Of a DNA stretch of 64,000 bases, positions 1 through 11,760 are shown piece after piece. Under the pieces are notes generated by a model, which was not told the origin of the DNA, did not search any database, and was given only the letters and a program-made list of their open reading frames with translations. Where the stretch lies: positions 261,125,480-261,189,479 of the forward strand of contig CM042687.1 of the NCBI GenBank assembly GCA_023614405.1. Direction: 5' to 3'. Position 1 is the first letter of the stretch. Every line of letters begins with the position of its first letter. The translations under genes were made by a program, and so were the position numbers. The DNA is from Avena insularis (Eukaryota; Streptophyta; Magnoliopsida; Poales; Poaceae).

Positions 1-831
1 TTGGACACATCCTATTACCTGTTGTTTGGTAGATAGTTGGACTTGCGTGTCGTAGTCGCTTGCTCAAGTGCTGTTGCGTGTCGTCCAGTACCACAGTTGT
101 TGGAGTATTGTCGTATGTTTAATGTTGGAGATGATCATGTCTTTAATTACCGTTTAATAACTAAAACTGAAAGTAGGTAAATGCAGAGGCACCGGTGGGT
201 AATAGACAATATTTGGTTTTTAACCGCTCACTGGTGTCCCGTAGGACCCCGAGTTCTTGACACCTGTTCCGAGATTGAGCGCGCTAACCACAGGTGGGGT
301 GTGTGGGCACCCCCATCGATTAGTACCTGATTTCAAAATGCACTGGGGCCACAAAGTAGTTTGGGGCTTTATTACTATCTGTACCTATGCCATGCTTTAC
401 GCTTTATTCATTTATTGCTGTGGCGCCAAGATTTTGGATCATGCACGATTTCGCGGTATCGACAAGCCCAGTCACACTTTCGGGTTCCCAGTCGTTTACA
501 GCCGTTCTCACAAACCTTGGGTCCGTCTCGGAGACCGGCCGACTTTGTTACGGGTAGCTTAGTGGGGTGGCCCCCCATGTGCTTGCTTTGGGTCTAGGAA
601 ACGTCGTGTCCAAAACCCCGTCGACATACCGTTGGGTGTATGTTTTTTGATCTTGTACCTACCTGATCTGACAACAAGGGTGTAGGTGCGTGTGGAAACT
701 TTGGTGCACCCCTGTAGGGTTAAGTCTTTTCGAGAAGCCGTGTCTGCGGCTATGGACGACTTGGAGCACAGATCTCGATCATAGACAACTATAACTAAAG
801 TTTACTGTTATAATTTGACTTGTATCCGATA

Positions 832-1048
832 TGACTAGTAATCAGCTTCACTACAACGGAATGGCTAAATAAAAGTACCAACAACTGCTGGGTTTGGGAT
901 ATTTCATGCTAATTGTATCTGACTAGTAAGTGTTGCAACTACAACAGAATGGTTAACTAAAAGTGTCCACTGCTTATTATATCAGGATGACTATCTATAC
1001 CTGACTAGTAATTGCTGCAACGATAACCGAATAAATAAAACTGCCAAC
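832..1048 (+). repeat. Degenerate ~85-bp tandem repeat in the T3 LTR
   Basis: Three diverged units are each marked by TGACTAGTAA (starting near 832, 920 and 1002), followed by a GCAAC...GAAT..TAA.TAAAA pattern. The spacing is 88 and 82 bp. The second LTR copy carries the same array. Confidence 0.7.
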
Positions 1049-1637
1049 TGCGTGAGTTCCTCGGTTGACTTCCTCGTTTGGTCTCGAGGGGGAAATACCA
1101 GGATGGGTATGTTTGGTGGTAGTATCAAGATGGTTTCGAATAGGTCTTTCTTATCTCTCTCTGATGGCCGACAGTTTTATCGAGTCTCTATAGGTTGTTT
1201 AGTGCATGTTGTGCTGCCGCTTCAGTCCACCATACCTATGTAGGCGAGGACCGCCGAATTCTAGCCTCGCCGTGTACTGGCCTCAGTACTGACCTCTCTC
1301 TTTTTCCTTTGCCCTTTGTCGGCACCCCTTTTGTTTAAGCAGGTTTTGAGATCGACGTCGTTAGCAGGGTTACCCTTCCGGCTTGGCCTGGGCAGGGTTA
1401 TGGACGCCATTGGTTATTCTTCAGGGCTCTTAGCCCAATTTGCATCTTGTCCGTACTCGGACGCTGTATTGTTTTCAAGGTGATTTGGATCTTTGTATTG
1501 TATATCTGTATTCTTGACTCTTTGAGTCGGTGTTGTATATATCTGTTCTGTGGGTTCCATCGTGTACTATTGTGTAATGGTATTACTTCGTTTTCCACCC
1601 GCACGAAAGTGCCTGGTGGGCACCTTCGAATCGTTTC

Positions 1638-1673
1638 TATGCGGGTTTGGCGGGAATCGCTGAAACTTGCATA
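1638..1673 (+). promoter_or_regulatory. U5 hairpin of T3 (5' LTR copy)
   Basis: The arms TATGCGGGTTT and AAACTTGCATA can form an 11-bp stem including two G-U pairs if read as RNA. The loop contains GCG/CGC. It ends 23 bases before the LTR end, close to the primer site. The role in genomic RNA is inferred. Confidence 0.5.
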
Positions 1674-1699
1674 GGGCCGATTCTGAGGGTGTTACAGAG

Positions 1700-1711
1700 T
1701 GGTATCAGAGC
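1700..1711 (+). promoter_or_regulatory. Primer binding site of T3
   Basis: TGGTATCAGAGC begins three bases after the LTR end. It is the standard plant LTR-retrotransposon site complementary to the 3' end of initiator methionine tRNA, where minus-strand DNA synthesis starts. Confidence 0.92.
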
Positions 1712-2397
1712 TTAGCAGTTGCGATACCCCACTGGTCCAGCCTGTAGGATAACCTAGCTAACGAACGCTATAGAGTGTCAAAACTATTCTGGAAAATCGG
1801 TTGGATAGATTTGATTAGGTCTGCTTTTACTCCTTATCCCTCTACTATTCTCTTCTTACCTCTACGTGTTTTGAATTTGTTCTCTTATCTCTCTTCGAGT
1901 CCAGGATTTCTCGTGGTTGGGTTTCTATCGTACCTTCAGGGTTTCACTTCCTTCCTCTTGTAACGGTGTTGCAACATCCGGTCTTCATGCTATCTAAGTA
2001 ATTTTCCTCTGTTGCACCTTTCAAGTGACCCAAAAGTCACTATTTTTTTTCTTTGTATCCTCCGGTGTTTTCTTTCATGATGACACCATCTTTATCATAT
2101 CTGATGAAGAGTCTGCATCACTCCTTTGTTCCAAACGCTGTTTGTGAAGATCTTCAGTCTAATTCCGAGAATGGGTTGCACGCTTTTCTACTGAATATGC
2201 AGAGTAATAGTTTGGGTGCGTGATGGATTGGCCCCCATGCCGACTACTCATTCTATTTGCTCTTGTACATTGAAGTGGATTAGAATGAATTTTTCCTCTC
2301 CTTCTATCGAAGCTAGAGGTGGCCTTACCTTTTGATATCTTTACCTTCGTCATTTATTTATCCGGAGTGTTCCCTTGACGGACGAGAACAACAACCC

Positions 2398-2550
2398 TTA
2401 TTGGCGGTGTCGCCGATTTCAAGATGGAGAAAGAATCCTTATTAGTGGTGTCGCGAGGATCTACACGAAGCGAGAAGATTCAGATCGTCGACCTTCTTCC
2501 ATGTTCCATGAGGCGGATCTCGAGGGCGAGATCCATTGTTAGTGGTGTCG
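2398..2550 (+). repeat. Three 15-bp repeats TTRTTRGYGGTGTCG
   Basis: Copies start at 2398, 2439 and 2536. The third occupies the place where a polypurine tract is expected, just before the 3' LTR at 2554. No comparable repeat is seen before the other Gypsy 3' LTRs in the window. Confidence 0.65.
2515..2534 (+). promoter_or_regulatory. Palindrome before the T3 3' LTR
   Basis: The arms GGATCTCG and CGAGATCC form a perfect 8-bp inverted repeat around AGGG. It ends 19 bases before the 3' LTR. T4, T7 and T10 carry equivalent palindromes at nearly the same spacing, with different but internally matched arms. Confidence 0.75.
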
Positions 2551-2807
2551 AATTGTAGCACCCCGGGTAAAACCGCTACTAGAAAATCGCGTGTTATTTT
2601 ATTTATGCATCATCATGACATCATGCATATTTCTGCACTAAACTATTTCTCTAAAATCCTCTGTTTGTTTTATAAATATCCCCGTCTTTTATTTCAAATC
2701 AAACCCTCAGTCCGTCTGGATCTTTTGTTTGCCTAAACTATTTTATCAAAAGGATATTTAAAACTAAATAAAATAAATAAAACCTAATTTTGTGAGGGAG
2801 GAGTCTA

Positions 2808-2910
2808 GTCGGCCATGCCCAAAAGCCCAACCAACCGGACCACCTACAACCCCACTAGTCAAAAACCCTAACTGGCTAACCCTAAACAACCTAACCCTAA
2901 TCCTTCCTCT
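2808..2910 (+). promoter_or_regulatory. Likely U3 promoter motifs: GGCCCA-type boxes and teloboxes
   Basis: A cluster of GGCCAT/GCCCAA boxes (2812-2835) is followed by several AACCCTAA telobox motifs (about 2865-2905), just before the GC-rich part of the LTR. Site II plus telobox pairs are known from promoters of plant genes active in dividing cells. A promoter role here is inferred. Confidence 0.45.
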
Positions 2911-5585
2911 CACCCCACCCTGCCGCCGCCACCCCCTGGCTCCACACGCACTCACCCGACATGCTCACGCCGCCACCCACCAGACTCCATCCCGCTCCTC
3001 ACCCTGGACCCACCCGCTCAATCCCCTTGCGTTTGGTCATGAGGCTCGCTCCTCACGCTGGCGCCCCGCCTGCTCCCTCTTCCTCGTTCACGACTTGCCG
3101 CTGTCCTCCGCTTGCCGCCACACCCCTCTCCTCTGGTCAGCGTCTCGACGTCGAGCTGGCGTGGCTCTCTTCCTCTCCCCGCCGCCACCATCGAGATCCA
3201 CCAGCGACGCTCCTCTCGCCTGCGTCGGCCCGGCCCGGCTCACTGCCTGGCCCCGCCTCGCCTCCCGAAGCTTTCTGAGCGCCTCGGCGCCCTCCTCGTG
3301 ATCACCCCTGCGAGCCCGCCCTTCTGCGACCCTCCAGCGAGCAGCAGGCCCCGCATGACCTCCGCCAGCGGGCTCTCTCCTCCCCAGTCCATCGCCCGTC
3401 CTCGCCGCCGTCCTCGGTCACCGCCTGCCTCGCCTGGCACCAGCGACGCTGCCAAGCTCCTCTTCCTCCTGCCGGCAAAGCCATCCCCGAGCACAGGACA
3501 TCGCCTCTCCTTCGTGCCTCCCCCGAGCCTGCTGCCGCGTGTCCCCATCCCCTCTGCTCAAGCTCCGGCGCGCCCACCTCTGTGTCCTCCGTCGACCGCC
3601 TCCTGGAGCTCTGTTCGCGACTCCTTGTCATCGACCGGTGTTCCTGGCCGTGCGGTTTTGGCCGACCGCAAGTCCGTCGCCCTCCGCCTCTTCGGTCTCG
3701 GCCCGGACGTCTGCTGCGTGCCTCCAAGGCCGATGCTCCCAGCGTCCCGGTGAAGCCTCTACGTATGCGTCGTTTTCCTGTAGTATTGCAGCTCGTGCCT
3801 TGTGCGTCTGGTAAGGATCGTGAGGCTGTTGCTCTTGTCCACTTGCCAAGATGCTGCTAGCTGATGGGCTTTTGTGTTGTGCCAGTGAGTTTTGGTCGAG
3901 GATTAAGTGGTGTTGTTTCGACTACTCGAAGCACGCCGCCAAGGCCTCTGTCGAGACCTACACGCCCATGCAAGGTCGACCATGGCCATCCTAGTTCGTC
4001 GACCAGATTTTCCTCTCCAAACCCGGTGGCACTAGACGAATAATCGGCAAGACCTTCTTCGTGGAATCTTGAGGACTCCCACATGGATATGAAGACCGAT
4101 CCCGGTTTCCGAAGACCGAACCCTAAGATCATCGAACCCTAAAGTGTGACCCCTATCCGAGACCCCTATTTTGTAAATGTCATCTATATAAATTGTTGCA
4201 TATTAAATTGTTCATACTTGCATGCATATTGTGGATGTTTGGGGGCATTATGCCGATTCACCTCCTAATTAAATATGGAGACCATATGCGGGCGAATCTA
4301 GTCCAATATTGGTCCCATTTAAATTTGTGCATCGAATCGGTAATATAATTTTGCCTTGTTAAGACAACATTTAAATCGCGGGTATCTAAACAATTCGAAT
4401 CATCTAAATAATTGTCGGGACCCCGGTTCCACTTAATCTTGCCTAATTGCATCGCAGCTTGCCATGTCATACATCATACATGCATCATGTCCGATCTTCT
4501 GCCGTAGTATTAAATAGTGCATCCAGTGTTTCTTCTAGTGCTTTGCTTCTTCACGGATTAGGTCGATGAGATGATGCGAGAGTCGATCCGATCTTCGGAT
4601 GAACCTTCAACAATGTTTTCAGGCGAGCATTCTTCCCCTTTCTACCTATCTTACTTTTATAGTCTTTATTTCCTCCTGTTGATCTATTGCTGACTGTGTT
4701 GCGATGCTTTAGTTCTCGTACCCGTGATATCCCTTGCAGCCCTATATTGCCTTGGACACATCCTATTACCTGTTGTTTGGTAGATAGTTGGACTTGCGTG
4801 TCGTAGTCGCTTGCTCAACTGCTGTTGCGTGTCGTCCAGTACCACAGTTGTTGGAGTATTGTCGTATGTTTAATGTTGGAGATGATCATGTCTTTAATTA
4901 CCGTTTAATAACTAAAATTGAAAGTAGGTAAATGCAGAGGCACCGGTGGGTAATAGACAATATTTGGTTTTTAACCGCTCACTGGTGTCCCGTAGGACCC
5001 CGAGTTCTTGACACTGTTAGAGATCGAGCGCTAACCACGTGGGGTGTGTGGGCACCCCATCGATTAGTACCTGATTTCAGCATCGCATCGGGGCCACAAA
5101 GTAGTTTGGGGCTTTATTACTATCCTGTACCTATGCCATGCTTTACTGCTTTATTTACGATTGCGCGTGGAGCGCCAAGATTGTTTTGGATCATGCACGC
5201 GATTTCGCGGTATCGACAAGCCCAGTCACACTTTCGGGTTCCCAGTCGTTTACAGCCGTTCTCGCAAACCCTGGGTCCGTCTCGGAGACCGGACGACTTT
5301 GTTACGGGTAGCTTAGTGGGGTGGCCCCCCATGTGCTTGCTTTGGGTCTGGGAAACGTCGTCTCCGAAACCCCGTCGACATACCGTTGGGTGTATGTTTT
5401 GTGATCTTGTACCTACCTGATCTGACAACAAGGGTGTAGGTGCGCGTGGAAACTTTGGTGCACCCCTGCAGGGTTAAATCTTTTCGAGAAGCCGTGTCCG
5501 CGGTTATGGATGACTTGGAGCATAGATCTCGATCATAGACAACTATAACTAAAGTTTACTGTTATAATTTGACTTGTATCCGATA

Positions 5586-5803
5586 TGACTAGTAATCAGC
5601 TTCACTACAACGGAATGGCTAAATAAAAGTACCAACAACTGCTGGGTTTGGGATATTTCATGCTAATTGTATCTGACTAGTAAGTGTTGCAACTACAACA
5701 GAATGGTTAACTAAAAGTGTCCACTGCTTATTATATCAGGATGACTATCTATACCTGACTAGTAATTGCTGCAACGATAACCGAATAAATAAAACTGCCA
5801 ACT
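5586..5803 (+). repeat. Degenerate ~85-bp tandem repeat (3' LTR copy of T3)
   Basis: Same array as at 832-1048, with TGACTAGTAA marks near 5586, 5674 and 5756. The presence in both LTRs shows it belongs to the family and is not a local duplication. Confidence 0.7.
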
Positions 5804-6379
5804 GCGTGAGTTCCTCGGTTGACTTCCTCGTTTGGTCTCGAGGGGGAAATACCAGGATGGGTATGTTTGGTGGTAGTATCAAGATGGTTTCAAATAGGTC
5901 TTTCTTATCTCTCTCTGATGGCCGACAGTTTTATCGAGTCTCTATAGGTTGTTTAGTGCATGTTGCGCTGCTGCTTCAGTCCACCATACCTATGTAGGCG
6001 AGGACCGCCAATTTAGCCTTAGTGTCTTGGCCTCGATCGACCTCTCTCTTTTCCTTTGCCTTTGTCGGCACCCTTTTGTTTAAGCAGGTTTTGAGATCGA
6101 CGTCGTTAGCGAGGTTACCCTTCCGCTTGGCACAGGTGGTTATGGACGCCATTGGTTATTCTTCGGGCTCTTAGCCCAATTTGCATCTTGTCCGCATTTC
6201 GGACGCTGTATTGTTTTCAAGGTGATTTGGATCTTTGTATTGTATATCTGTATTCTTGACTCTTTGAGTCGGTGTTGTATATATCTGTTCTGTGGGTTCC
6301 ATCGTGTACTATTGTGTAATGGTATTACTTCATTTTCCACCCGCACGAAAGTGCCTGGTGGGCACCTTCGAATCGTTTC

Positions 6380-6415
6380 TATGCGGGTTTGGCGGGAATC
6401 GCTGAAACTTGCATA
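6380..6415 (+). promoter_or_regulatory. U5 hairpin of T3 (3' LTR copy)
   Basis: The same 11-bp stem as in the 5' LTR is unchanged in this copy, ending 23 bases before the LTR end. Confidence 0.5.
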
Positions 6416-6438
6416 GGGCCGATTCTGAGGGTGTTACA

Positions 6439-8752
6439 CCAAATGACTAAGTTCTAGCAACCTATGTGATCCAGGTAGAGCCCATATTGCCAAGTGGCTG
6501 CACTAGAAGCTTCTCAACACTTGGCCTCTAAAATCCCTCTGTTCCCGGGTGGCTTTCCACAAGTGAGATACACAAGGTAAACCATAGCCATGGGCCTTGT
6601 GTAACCACTCAACCAAAAACCACCAATCAAGTCCCAATCCACCCAGGTGATTCATTGACTTAGTTGTTTTATCAAGAAAATATAAGTCCCAAGACTTAGA
6701 AATATTTTCATCATAGCATGTATATTTCACCAATCCTTGTTTGCTACTAGCTAGGCTAAGCATGGCATAGATAGTAACTTAACTTAGAAATTTCCTAGCA
6801 ATTCTACAACTACTTAGGATTTCCCAACATGGCATTTGGCAAAATAGTAACATGCAAGACTTAGCAAAATATTTCTAATGCTTGTATAAAAATATAGGGA
6901 TAGGAATATTCATGAAGTACCACTTGCCTTGGTAGTTGGGAGAGTAGCACTTCTCACAATCACAATCACTAGCACCAAAGTCTACACAAAGAATGGTAGC
7001 AACAATTACACACAACATATACAAACAAAAATACATATGCATGCATGCAAAATGCTAAGTGATGATTTTTAAAACTCAACCAAGCAAGTGCATATTACTG
7101 AATCATAACCAAGTCAAAAACTTGCTAAACCAAGTTTATTTGTCACTAAAACAATTTCCTAAACAATTCATATACTCAAAATATTCCTAAACAAGTTTCT
7201 GCAATTAAAATAATTTTAACAGAAGCTAAACACTAAACACATTGCATAAACAGAAAGGGCTTATCTTCCTGATTCCAACGGTATAAAATTTGCCAAAATC
7301 TAACGTGGGAATCAAAAGTTATAGCTAAATCAATTTTGGATATAAATCTGATACAAATTCTGTTTTTAAACTAAACCCTAGCCACGCGTCTGTTTCCTAT
7401 TGGCCCGTACCGGTTTGGGCGGATCGATCAACGCAGATCGTTGGATTTAAGTGAACGTGCACGGCTCAGATCTAACGTACCGCTTCGCTTAAGTGATTCT
7501 ATTACACGCGTTGGATCTAGATCCAATGGCTCTTGATCAAACGACGAAGTTCTGGCGGTGCCCGGCGACGGCGAGCGGCGGAGCGCTCTGCCAGTGGCGG
7601 TGCCGGTGTTCTAGGTCGCCCGGGGAGGGAAGAGTGTGCTTACCAGAATCGCAGTGACAAGGCGAAGCTCAACGTGGCGGTGGCTTGGCAAGGGGCGCAC
7701 GGCAGGGGCTGCTGGAGCTCGTCGGAGTTGATGGGGTCGTCTGTCTCGTGTGGTCGCCGACGTTGCCGAGGCTCTGGATGTTCCTAGCATGCACCGGAGG
7801 GGTCAGGAGATGCGCATGGTCACAGAGATCGTACTGGCAAGTTTAGGCAGCAAGGGGCGATGGGGTCTTACCGGAATATCTCGCCGGAGATCGTCGGAGC
7901 TGCGGCGGTGTAATGCGAATTAGGGGCAGCCTGGTGGCGAGAAGAGAGTGTAGCGTGGGGGGAAATGACCACGGTGGGGTGTGGGTTAAATACGCTGAAG
8001 CGCGACAGGAAACGCTCGCGGTATCAAGGCTAATTACGCCGCGCCATTACCGGCATCAATGGCAGCGGCGACGTGGTCTGCGAGCGCGATTTGGGGAAGA
8101 AGGAGTGACGTGGAGAGGGCCCGCTTGTCAGCAAATAGAACAGAGGGGGAGTGGGGTCCGAGTGTTAGTGGCTCGCTGGGTGCGTCTGCGCGTAAGAGAG
8201 GGAGAAGGGGGACTCGGGTGGGCTAGCTGGGCTGCTTCTGTTGATGGGCCAGATTAGTAGCGCCGGCCCTTTTCCTTTTCTTTATCCCTTTTCTTTTTTT
8301 CTATTTCGATTTTCTGGAATGATTTTCAAATGAATTCAAACTCTATTTGAATTCAAATCTTTTCAGGATTTTTGCAGTGTGCAACAGTCACAATTCTAGG
8401 CATAAAACCATGTGGTCACTTTGACTTGGCTTGGTCATTTTTGGAAAGACAAAATAACAGTGACTTAGCACTTGGTTTGCAAATGTTTGAAAGTGGTTTT
8501 GAAACCATTTTTATTTTGTATAATTTTGTTCTAACTCCACACTCAAACCAATCAACAAGGGAAAACAAACAAACTTGGTTTAAAACAGTCAAGCTCTCAA
8601 ATGGGGATGGCCATTTGATTTAAGTTTGCTCACATAAAATGATAGCACTATGTGCTTCTGTTTTCTTGAATTTGGTTAGAAATTGATCTCAAAACTATAT
8701 GCATGCATGAATGATATGCAATCTTTGAAATCATGATTTTAGGGATGTTACA
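6439..8752 (-). mobile_element. T2: minus-strand Gypsy LTR, truncated by T3
   Basis: Read on the minus strand it starts at 8752 with TGTAACATCCC, then runs through an AT-rich part, a GGGCCGGCGC-type GC-rich block and an AT-rich tail. The tail closely matches the T4 LTR, for example the stretch reading GTGGTTACACAAGGCCCATG on the minus strand. It is therefore a relative of T4 in the opposite orientation. It breaks at 6439, where T3 is inserted; the rest should continue left of the window. Since T1 sequence lies directly to the right, this is the outer 5' LTR or a solo LTR. The open frames at 7533-7787 and 7913-8257 fall in the GC-rich U3/R block and show no domain. Confidence 0.8.
7986..7992 (-). 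promoter_or_regulatory. TATA box of T2
   Basis: On the minus strand this reads TATTTAA, just downstream of the GC-rich block containing TGGGCC-type motifs. T4 has the equivalent but weaker site CTACTTAA at the same place. Confidence 0.45.
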
Positions 8753-10460
8753 TCTGGCCGGCCTCTCCGGCTCCCCTCTAGACTTTTTGTTCCCCATGGA
8801 AAGTAATTGACTTTGACGTTCGTCCTGTCCAATTCTGAGAATATTTCTTTACTAACATTTCTGAAACCAAAAACAGCAGAAAACAGTCATCTGGCACTGT
8901 TGCAACTTGTTAGTAGGTTAGTACCATAAAACATGTAAAATGCACCTCAAAGTGTAGACAAAGCAAAGCAAAGTAGATACTAAACAAGCATGGAGCATCA
9001 AAAATTATAGATACGTTTCCAACGTATCAAAGGGCAGCCGAAGGGGGGCCTCGAGGCGGCCACACCTGGTGGCGGTGTGGCCTAGGGGGGCGCCAGCCCT
9101 AAGTATGGGCCCATCGGGTGCCCACCGACCTTGCCCTTTCGCCTATAAAAGCACCTCGATGCAGAAACCCTAAGTACCCGATCAAATATCCACAAAACAG
9201 TCCATAGCCGCCACCATTGTCCCTAGATCGGGGGGATCTGAAGCTCTTCCTGGCACCCTACCGGAGGGGAGAGATCATCCCGGAGGCCTTCTTCATCACC
9301 ATGCCAGCCTCCAGAGTGATGCGTGAGTAGTTCACCCTTGGATGGGTCCATACAGTAGCTAGATGTTTGTTTCTCCTCCTCTGTGCTATCATGTTTAGAT
9401 CTTGTGAGCTCCATTCAACCATCTATTTGCAATCATACATGTTGTGTTTGCAGGGATCCGATGGATATTGAGATACCATGTTAGATTGATTATTGATTCT
9501 ATCATGTCTGTGTTATTTGTGATGTTGCATGCTCTCCATTGTTCATAGATGCTTTGGCCAAGTAGATGCTTGCAACTCCAAGAGGGAGTACTTATGCTCG
9601 ATAGTAGGTTCATGCCTCTAGTACTCTGGGGAAGTGATAGAAATCTCTAAGGCTGTAGATGTGTTGTTGCTACTAGGGAGAAAACAAAAATCCTTTGTCC
9701 ATGGGGAAATTGTATTGTTTACTTTACAGACATTGCTTAATGAAATTATCCGTTGCTTGCAACTTAATTCTGGAAGGGGTTCATATGATAACCTGAAGGT
9801 GGATTATTAGTCATAGATGCAGTTGGATTATGGTCTATGTATATTGTTGTAATGCCCAATCAAATCTCATAGGAGTCAAGATGTCTAGTATATGCATTGT
9901 TATGCTTTATCAATCTGTCAATTGCCCCTCTGTAATTTGTTCACCCAGCATGTTATCTATCTTAAGGAGAACACCTCTAGTGAACTATGGACCCCGGTCC
10001 ATTCCCTTATCATTGATACACCATCTACTGTTTACCCTGTTACTGTTTAATTTCTACAAGCAACTATTATCTTCCACACTATACGTTTAATCCTTTGTTT
10101 TCAGCAAACCAATGAGCTTGACAACCTCACTGTAAGTTGGGGAAAAGTTTTGAGTTTGTGTTATGCAGGATCCAAGTTGTTAGCAACACCTTGGAGTTAT
10201 TTCCTTACTCCTACTGGTTCAATATCCTTGGTTTCATAACTAAGGGAAAACTTGCTACTGTGATCATCACACCTTGCTCTTGGGGTTCCCAACAGGCTCT
10301 ACGTCACTTTGATTTTTTGCTTAGTTTCTTTTGCTTATTTTTTTTATCAAAAGTAAAAAAAATTAGTTTCGTTTGGTTTGCTTTTGTTATAAAAAACACA
10401 AAAACAATTTAGTTCCTGCTTTAGTTGTTACTGCTGTTGGCTTGCTTCACTTTTGCACAA
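8753..10460 (+). mobile_element. T1: Athila-like Gypsy 5' LTR and leader, truncated
   Basis: This stretch resembles the LTR and leader of abundant Triticeae Athila-clade Gypsy elements. It has a block with ACGTTTCCAACGTATCA, then a GC-rich block, a TATA box and a transcribed leader with AAACCCTAAG. Around 10140-10300 a pattern ends in a TCTTGGGGTTCCCAACA motif that I recognise from the post-LTR leader of these families. The LTR/leader boundary is unclear; I guess near 10130. The left end is cut by T2. No gene is seen: the reading frames at 9830-10090 and 10137-10412 have no domain and lie upstream of gag. Confidence 0.65.
9144..9150 (+). promoter_or_regulatory. TATA box of T1 LTR
   Basis: TATAAAA follows a GC-rich block and is followed about 20 bases on by GCAGAAACCCTAAG, as expected for an LTR transcription start. 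Confidence 0.6.
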
Positions 10461-11760
10461 ATGAACACTCCTGAAAACACCAAGTTGTGTGCCTTCACTA
10501 GCACAAACAACATTGATTTACTTTGCACACCTATTTCTACACCTGCTCCTGATGCTACTTTTTATGAAATTAAACCTGCTTAGCTGAATCTTGTTATAAA
10601 AGAGCAATTTTCTAGTGCTAGTTCTGATGATGCTGCTTCTCACCTTAATAACTTTGTTGAACTTTGTGAGATGCAAATATATAAGGATGTAGATGGAGAT
10701 ATTATTAAGCTCAAATTGTTTCCTTTCTCTCTGAGAGGAAAAGCTAAATAATGGTTGCTATCCTTGCCTAGAAATAGTATTGATTCTTGGATTAAATGCA
10801 AAGATGCTTTTATTGGAAAATACTATCCTCCTGCTAAGATTATATATATGAGAAGTGAAATAATGAAATTTAAACAACTTGATAATGAACATGTTGCTCA
10901 ATCTTGGGAAAGAATGAAATCTTTGGTAAAGAATTGTCCCACTCATGGACTGACTGCTTGGATGATTATCCAAACTTTTTATGCAGGATTGAATTTTTCT
11001 TCAAGAAATCTATTGGATTCTGCTACGGGAGGTACCTTTATGACCATTACTTTGGGTATTGCAACAAATCTCCTTGATAATATGATGGTTAACTATTATG
11101 AATGGCACACTGAGAGAGCTCCACAAGGTAAGAAGGTAAATTCTGTTGAAGAAACCTCCTCCTTGAGTGATAAAATTGATGTTATTATGTCTATGCTTGT
11201 TAATGGAAAAGCTCATATTGATCTAAATAATGTTCCTTTAGACTCTTTGGTTGCTCAAGAAGAGCAAGTTGATGTGAACTTCATTAGAAATAATAATTTT
11301 AGAAACAATGCCTATAGTAATTATAGGTCGTATCCTCCTAATAATGGTAATGCTTATGGAAATTCCTACAACAACAATAGAAAGTGCTCCCTCTGAACTT
11401 GAAGTCATGCTTAAGGAATTTATTAGTAAACAAACTACTTTAAAAAAAACTATGGAGAAAAAGCTTTTGAATGTTGAGAAAAATATTTCATCTTTGTCTG
11501 AAGAACAATCCTCTTTGATTAATAAAATGGCTGCTAAACCTGAAACCATGGAAAATACCTGCTGCTACTCATGCCATACAAGTTAGAATTCATGAAAATG
11601 TTAGTCTGTTAGCTAAATTGCATGCTAAGTTGGAAAGAGAAGATGAAATTTCTAGAAATAATAGTATGTGTACTATTACCACCACCAATGTTGATGCTAG
11701 CAAACCATAAGAAGTCCCCACTCCTTTTGCAACAATGCCTAAACCAAAAAAGAATGCTGA
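10461..11760 (+). pseudogene. gag: T1 gag (Athila-type capsid), broken
   Basis: This codes for the structural capsid protein of the T1 retrotransposon. From the ATG at 10461 the frame has the Athila-type Retrotrans_gag core: the HLNNFVELCEMQ segment, LRGKAK.WLLSLP, KYYPPAKI, NEHVAQSWERMKSLVKNCPTHG and FYAGLNFSSRNLLDSA. In-frame stops lie at 10581 (TAG) and 10749 (TAA), so it is inactive. A frameshift near 11390 moves the continuation, SELEVMLKEFISKQ, to another frame. It stops abruptly at 11760, where T4 is inserted; the rest resumes at 46826. The Asn-rich tail (11285-11390) is typical of the family. Confidence 0.85.
11756..11760. repeat. TSD of T4, left copy (GCTGA)
   Basis: GCTGA directly precedes the T4 5' LTR and recurs at 46821-46825 directly after its 3' LTR, proving the outer limits of T4. 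Confidence 0.9.

Larger units (their letters stand above)
1..1696 (+). mobile_element. T3 5' LTR (partial, left edge cut)
   Basis: This is the right-hand part of the 5' long terminal repeat of a Gypsy-type element. It aligns with the end of the second LTR copy at 4752-6438. It ends in GGTGTTACA and is followed at once by a tRNA primer site. The missing 5' part would lie left of the window and should match 2554-4751. Stretches such as 1-240 and 780-1240 are nearly identical to the other copy, but 255-450 and 1240-1400 hold dense indels. No gene is seen; the short reading frames here repeat in both LTR copies and show no recognisable domain. Confidence 0.9.
1697..2553 (+). mobile_element. T3 internal region, non-coding
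   Basis: Only 857 bases separate the two T3 LTRs. No gag, protease, RT or integrase motif is visible in any frame. The left end has the primer site and the right end has the palindrome that precedes the 3' LTR. This marks T3 as non-autonomous, needing proteins from another element. An internal deletion of a once longer interior is possible, but both cis ends are intact. Confidence 0.8.
2554..6438 (+). mobile_element. T3 3' LTR, complete, 3.9 kb
   Basis: The LTR starts TGTAGCACCCC and ends GGTGTTACA, 3885 bases in all, more than four times the T3 interior. It is AT-rich at first. From about 2890 to 3760 it is very GC-rich and proline-codon rich, with open frames on both strands that I regard as composition artefacts. 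The last 1.7 kb repeats the start of the window. The five bases after it (CCAAA, 6439-6443) are the expected target duplication, but the left partner lies outside the window. The element interrupts the minus-strand LTR T2. Confidence 0.9.

Noticed and set aside
3112..3753. 213-codon open frame, with 141- and 102-codon frames on the other strand
   Set aside because: It lies in the very GC-rich part of the T3 LTR, where stop codons are rare by composition. The translation is Pro/Ser/Arg-rich with no domain, and both strands are open.
7533..8257. Two open frames that might suggest a small host gene
   Set aside because: They fall in the GC-rich U3/R block of the minus-strand LTR T2, opposite to its transcription, and have no domain.
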